Shown here piece after piece: positions 6,323 through 8,578 of a stretch of 8,578 nt of DNA. Below the pieces are notes generated by a model. It saw only the letters and a program-made list of their open reading frames with translations. It had not been told where the DNA came from and did not search any database. The position numbers were made by a program, and so were the translations under genes. Source of the DNA: Nanobdellota archaeon (GTDB lineage Archaea > Nanobdellota > Nanobdellia > Woesearchaeales > JAUYGA01); the NCBI GenBank assembly GCA_030690755.1, contig JAUYGA010000251.1, forward strand, positions 1-8,578. Reading direction: 5' to 3'. Each line of letters begins with the position of its first letter. Position 1 is the stretch's first letter.

Positions 6323-6757
6323 ATGGAAGACAACCTATTCGCTAAAAGACAAAAAAGACTTACTGTTGTAGATCCGACTGCGCTCGAGAGGATTAAAAAC
6401 AACCAATGTCCATCATGCGGAAAGCCAAAAACGGATTGGAACAGAAGAACAGACTGGAGATGCTGCTCATCAGACTGCACTGACAGGTATGTTAATGAAC
6501 TGCTGGAACAGACCGACTGGCGCGATGTAAGAAGGAGAGTCTTTAGACGTGATAACTACTCCTGTGTTATGTGCGGCAAATCCAGAAAGAAAAAGCTAAT
6601 AGCAGACCATATTGCGCCTATTTCTTTGGGTGGGGATGCATGGGACATGAAAAATCTTCAGACACTCTGCACAAGATGCAACAAGATAAAAACAAAAGAA
6701 GACCTGAAAAGAATCGCAGAAATGAGAAAAGACATGAAAAGATGGGAAGAAAAATAG
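6323..6757 (+). CDS. HNH endonuclease family protein with N-terminal zinc finger
   Basis: 144 residues. An in-frame TGA directly before the ATG fixes the start. The N-terminal part carries CPSC (C29, C32) and a second Cys group (C47, C48, C52), probably a zinc site. Residues about 65-130 are a standard HNH module: RRRVFRRDNYSCVMCG (C81, C84), ADHIAPISLGG (D95 and H96, the metal/catalytic pair), NLQTLC (N111, C116) and CTRCN (C116, C119, N120), then a basic helix KIKTKEDLKRI. All expected HNH residues are present, so nicking or cutting of DNA is likely. Target and role are unknown. The gene stands alone next to a toxin-antitoxin pair and phage-type genes, which suggests defence or mobile-element use rather than housekeeping. 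It converges on the RhuM gene. Confidence 0.85.
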   Translation: MEDNLFAKRQKRLTVVDPTALERIKNNQCPSCGKPKTDWNRRTDWRCCSSDCTDRYVNELLEQTDWRDVRRRVFRRDNYSCVMCGKSRKKKLIADHIAPISLGGDAWDMKNLQTLCTRCNKIKTKEDLKRIAEMRKDMKRWEEK

Positions 6758-6775
6758 ATTACTGAAGGTTGGATG

Positions 6776-6785
6776 AAAAAAGAAA
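6776..6785 (-). terminator. Possible T-run terminator of the RhuM gene
   Basis: On the minus strand a T-rich tract (TTTC then six T at 6781-6776) lies about 70 nt past the RhuM stop, in the 95-bp convergent gap after the HNH gene. No convincing T-run follows the HNH gene on the + strand. Confidence 0.3.
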
Positions 6786-6852
6786 CTGTTCAAAGATTTA
6801 AGTTCTTGAATTGTTAAATACTGGCATTTAAGGAACCTTCCAGCAGCCGCCT

Positions 6853-7911
6853 TTAGCTTGGCCTATTCCTCTTTTTTTCTGCATTAAGACATTTCTTACT
6901 CTCCAACAATTTCATGCTAAATTTGTCAAAATCGGATTCTATTCTCTGAGTTTTATTAAATAATTCATATTCCTTGAAAGCTTTTTCTTCAGCTTGCGTA
7001 TAAGAAATTTTTCCTTTTCCATCCAAAATCTTAAACTCATTAAATTCCAGGAATTTATTGACGCTTTCTGCTAAATCATTCATCTTCATGACAGTCCTAT
7101 TCTCGATAATTCCCTCTATATAATCAAAAAAGCCCGAGATAGCTCTCTCAAGCCGTTTAATTTCTTTTTCGAAAAGATAATTCTTGGCAATCGTTGTATC
7201 TGATTTTAATATCCTTCCCTTCGGCGCATGTTTCCACGTTGTCAAACCCATCTGTTTCTTTTTAGCATCTGCCTTTGCATATATGATTTCAGCGGCAGTC
7301 TGTCCAGTTATCGCATAATGAAATCTGTTCTGAATTGTTGCATAGAAAGCTTTAGTTATTTCTGATTTCGGGTCATAATCAATGCTGCATTCAGCAAATA
7401 TATCTGTGATTTTCTGATAGATTCTTCGCTCGCTTGCCCTGATTGAACGAATTCTCTCCAAAATTTCATCAAAGTAATCTTTGCCAAAGTATTGCCCATT
7501 TTTTAAACGATTATCATCCATAGCAAATCCTTTAATAATATATTCGTGCAGGATATTGGTTGCCCATATTCGAAAATGAGTTGCCTGCCTGGAATTTACC
7601 CGGTATCCGACCGATATAATAACATCAAGATTGTAAAAGATTTGTTCTCTTTGAACATCTCTATCGCCTTCTTTTTGAACTATTCGAAATTTTCGAATAG
7701 TTGCATTTTCGTCTAATTCTTTTGAATCAAATATTTCTTTTATATGGTAATTAATAGTGTTTACTTCAACTCCAAATAATTCAGCCATTCGTTTTTGCGT
7801 AAGCCAAACATTCTCATTATGCAAAAATGCTTCAATTTTCACATTGCCTTCAGGAGTTGTATAAATAAGAAAATCAGTCATTTCATCCCTTGGCATTATT
7901 TCTTTTGACAT
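6853..7911 (-). CDS. rhuM: RhuM family protein (virulence-protein RhuM domain)
   Basis: 352 residues, full length for the family. The N-terminus has FLIYTTPEGNVKIEAFL, then a helix-turn-helix VWLTQKRMAELFGVEVNTIN (35-54), and the family's FYNLDVIISVGYRVNSRQ (92-109) and THFRIWATNILHEYIIKGF (111-129). The C-terminal half has FYATIQNRFHYAITGQTAAE (189-208), GLTTWK (222-227), DTTIAKNYL (238-246) and a closing helical region. RhuM proteins are common on plasmids, prophages and genomic islands, often near Fic, BRO or restriction genes. Their biochemical activity is unknown; the N-terminal part looks DNA-binding. The gene begins one nt after the stop of a 34-aa micro-ORF, so it is likely translated from the same transcript. 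An accessory gene with likely horizontal spread. Confidence 0.92.
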   Translation of the reverse strand: MSKEIMPRDEMTDFLIYTTPEGNVKIEAFLHNENVWLTQKRMAELFGVEVNTINYHIKEIFDSKELDENATIRKFRIVQKEGDRDVQREQIFYNLDVIISVGYRVNSRQATHFRIWATNILHEYIIKGFAMDDNRLKNGQYFGKDYFDEILERIRSIRASERRIYQKITDIFAECSIDYDPKSEITKAFYATIQNRFHYAITGQTAAEIIYAKADAKKKQMGLTTWKHAPKGRILKSDTTIAKNYLFEKEIKRLERAISGFFDYIEGIIENRTVMKMNDLAESVNKFLEFNEFKILDGKGKISYTQAEEKAFKEYELFNKTQRIESDFDKFSMKLLESKKCLNAEKKRNRPS

Positions 7912-7912
7912 T

Positions 7913-8017
7913 TTAAACAGCCCTCATAATGACACAACAATCTTTTAGGGCCAAAACTGCAGAGAAATACCGTTCCTCTATTTTCTTTTCCTGAAAAACC
8001 ACTAACGCATTATCCAT
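7913..8017 (-). CDS. 34-aa leaderless micro-ORF, truncated BRO-N-like start
   Basis: The ATG at 8017 lies about 29 nt from the centre of a TATA box (8043-8050, minus strand), as expected for a leaderless gene. The ORF ends TAA one nt before the RhuM ATG. The product opens MDNALVVFQEKKI and continues EERYFSAV. This is very like the start of BRO-N (phage antirepressor-type) proteins, in which KKIRR, several residues, and WYFSVV are expected; about six residues between these blocks seem to be missing, and the rest (LALKDCC onward) no longer resembles the domain. It may be the worn 5' end of a lost BRO gene, or a leader peptide coupled to RhuM. Placement is well supported; function is not known. 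Confidence 0.55.
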   Translation of the reverse strand: MDNALVVFQEKKIEERYFSAVLALKDCCVIMRAV

Positions 8018-8042
8018 TTTTGAGTTTGATAATACTTCTCCG

Positions 8043-8050
8043 TTTAAATA
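8043..8050 (-). promoter_or_regulatory. TATA box for the micro-ORF/RhuM transcript
   Basis: TATTTAAA on the minus strand, preceded by A-rich CAAAAC that suits a BRE. It is nearly symmetric (GTTTAAATAG on the + strand), so it could also act towards the zinc-ribbon gene, but on that side the flank is pyrimidine-rich and a poor BRE. It ends 6 bp before the left target duplication of mobile element copy 2. Confidence 0.6.
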
Positions 8051-8056
8051 GTTTTG

Positions 8057-8206
8057 CAGGGTGCGTATGTGCATAGCATCCTAAGGTCAAAATTCATTAA
8101 TCAAAAATCAGCGACGAGCGTTGTGAGGGGTTGCTCCCTACGGGAACACAGCTCCTTCCAACTCCACGTCGAGAATTTTGAAGATGCTATGCACATACCA
8201 GGGTGC
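8057..8206. mobile_element. Miniature inverted-repeat element, copy 2, with 8-bp target duplications
   Basis: The element is 8065-8198 (134 bp), same orientation as copy 1. It has the same perfect 16-bp ends (8065-8080, 8183-8198) and its own 8-bp target duplication, CAGGGTGC (8057-8064 and 8199-8206). The outer stem blocks and the last 31 bases match copy 1 exactly; differences cluster in the centre. The central stem is kept: AGGGGTTG (8126-8133) pairs with CAGCTCCT (8149-8156), an A-U pair replacing the G-C of copy 1 at the same place. TCCC (8135-8138) pairs with GGGA (8142-8145), shifted by one base. It is inserted between a TATA-like box and the zinc-ribbon reading frame. Confidence 0.9.
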
Positions 8207-8378
8207 TTGGCGAGTGGAAGTTCGAAAGTTTTTCGTAGCTTTCGTTATTCTTCCGGAAAAATTACCGCAACGACCTCAAGCAGTACCTCGAGGAGTAATT
8301 GGTTTTTGCTCAGTATGCAGCTTCAGAGCAAGAGGCGATGACAATTTCTGCAGCAAATGCGGCTCAAGACTGAGATGA
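8184..8378 (+). CDS. Small C-terminal zinc-ribbon protein, 5' end altered by element insertion
   Basis: From the ATG at 8184 the product is 64 residues, and its first five codons come from the right end of the mobile element. An in-frame GTG at 8214 is the better candidate for the original start. The C-terminal 23 residues form a zinc ribbon: CSVC, then ARGDDNFCSKCGSRLR, the double Cys-X2-Cys pattern typical of small archaeal zinc-ribbon proteins. The middle part (FFVAFVILPEKLPQRPQ) is not recognised and includes the repeat-like core at 8221-8244. If the element and one target copy are removed, the GTG lies about 26 nt from the TATA-like box at 8043-8050, the leaderless spacing. Partner and function are unknown. 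It may instead be the last fragment of a longer degraded gene, since an in-frame TAA closes the frame upstream. Confidence 0.55.
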   Translation: MLCTYQGAWRVEVRKFFVAFVILPEKLPQRPQAVPRGVIGFCSVCSFRARGDDNFCSKCGSRLR

Positions 8379-8383
8379 ATATG

Positions 8384-8393
8384 TTTTCTTTTT
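8384..8393 (+). terminator. T-run after the zinc-ribbon gene
   Basis: TTTTCTTTTT begins 5 nt after the TGA stop. It suits an archaeal T-run terminator; no stem precedes it. Confidence 0.35.
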
Positions 8394-8455
8394 GATTGAT
8401 GATTACTTTACGGTTAGTTCTTTTATTCGGATTATGAATGTTTTGTGAGAAGTTC

Positions 8456-8578
8456 TTATCGAGATTGTTTTAGCTGTTTCTTCTTTTTTTCCGACAACCG
8501 CAAATAATTATTTTTTGAAGAAATTGGTTTTCCAATTCGTTTTTCTGCATCTTTTCTCGCATTTCCGGCAACATCCCC
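8456..8578 (-). CDS. BRO/DinD-like antirepressor-family protein, C-terminal 40 residues (partial)
   Basis: The frame runs off the right edge; only the last 40 codons and the stop are visible. The visible start, GDVAGNARKDAEKRIGKPIS followed by SKNNYL, matches the conserved C-terminal block of BRO-N-containing antirepressor-like and DinD-like proteins (consensus near GGDIAGNARKxxExxTGKxVxSxxN). A lysine-rich end follows. These proteins are carried by viruses and integrated elements and are common in DPANN and CPR genomes, often near RhuM. The gene is on the same strand as the 34-aa BRO-N-like micro-ORF and RhuM, but the zinc-ribbon gene on the other strand lies between. The family call rests on a short segment. 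Confidence 0.65.
   Translation of the reverse strand, partial: GDVAGNARKDAEKRIGKPISSKNNYLRLSEKKKKQLKQSR

Noticed and set aside
6065..8065. Exactly 2000 bp between the starts of the two elements.
   Set aside because: The intervening genes have no periodic structure and each insertion has its own target site; the round number is most simply chance.
6065..8198. The two direct element copies flanking HNH and RhuM as one composite transposon.
   Set aside because: Each copy has its own matching 8-bp duplication on both sides, so each inserted separately. The outermost flanks (GGCTGATC and CAGGGTGC) do not match one another.

Overview
The window looks like a piece of an archaeal genome, most plausibly a DPANN-type lineage (Woesearchaeota/Pacearchaeota-like); that lineage is an inference. 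The archaeal signs are TATA boxes about 25-30 bp before gene starts, GGTGA-type ribosome binding sites matching the archaeal 16S tail, several apparently leaderless starts, T-run terminators, and a very long sequon-rich surface glycoprotein with one C-terminal membrane anchor.

Left half (1-4790, all + strand): an envelope block. It opens with the 3' part of a large surface protein (Ig-like and fibronectin-like modules, C-terminal anchor). A separate TATA-driven operon follows: a TPM-domain membrane protein with a glycine-rich tail, an 84-aa TFIIB-type zinc-finger protein, and LemA. The zinc-finger and LemA genes overlap by 26 nt. The operon ends in a hairpin plus T-run terminator.

Right half (4790-8578): an accessory region. 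On the minus strand lies a two-gene nucleotidyltransferase (winged-helix + MNT) / HEPN module of toxin-antitoxin type, with a perfect 16-bp palindrome plus a third half-site over its promoter. An HNH endonuclease gene (+) converges on a RhuM-family gene (-). Just upstream of rhuM is a 34-aa leaderless micro-ORF resembling a shortened BRO-N start. Then come a small zinc-ribbon gene (+) and, at the right edge, the C-terminus of a BRO/DinD-like antirepressor-family protein (-).

The most notable find is a 134-bp mobile element present twice (6065-6198 and 8065-8198), same orientation, 112 of 134 bases identical. Each copy has perfect 16-bp terminal inverted repeats and its own perfect 8-bp target duplication (GGCTGATC and CAGGGTGC). 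It is a miniature inverted-repeat element with no transposase in the window. Its interior folds into a branched-free long hairpin that is kept in both copies although the sequence differs, including one compensatory pair change. Copy 2 sits just 5' of the zinc-ribbon gene and supplies an in-frame ATG.

A second, diffuse repeat (4848-4902 and 6215-6269, 40 of 55 positions identical) joins a TATA-like box to a TTCGGA hairpin; a related core occurs at 8221-8244. No tRNA, rRNA or CRISPR array is visible.
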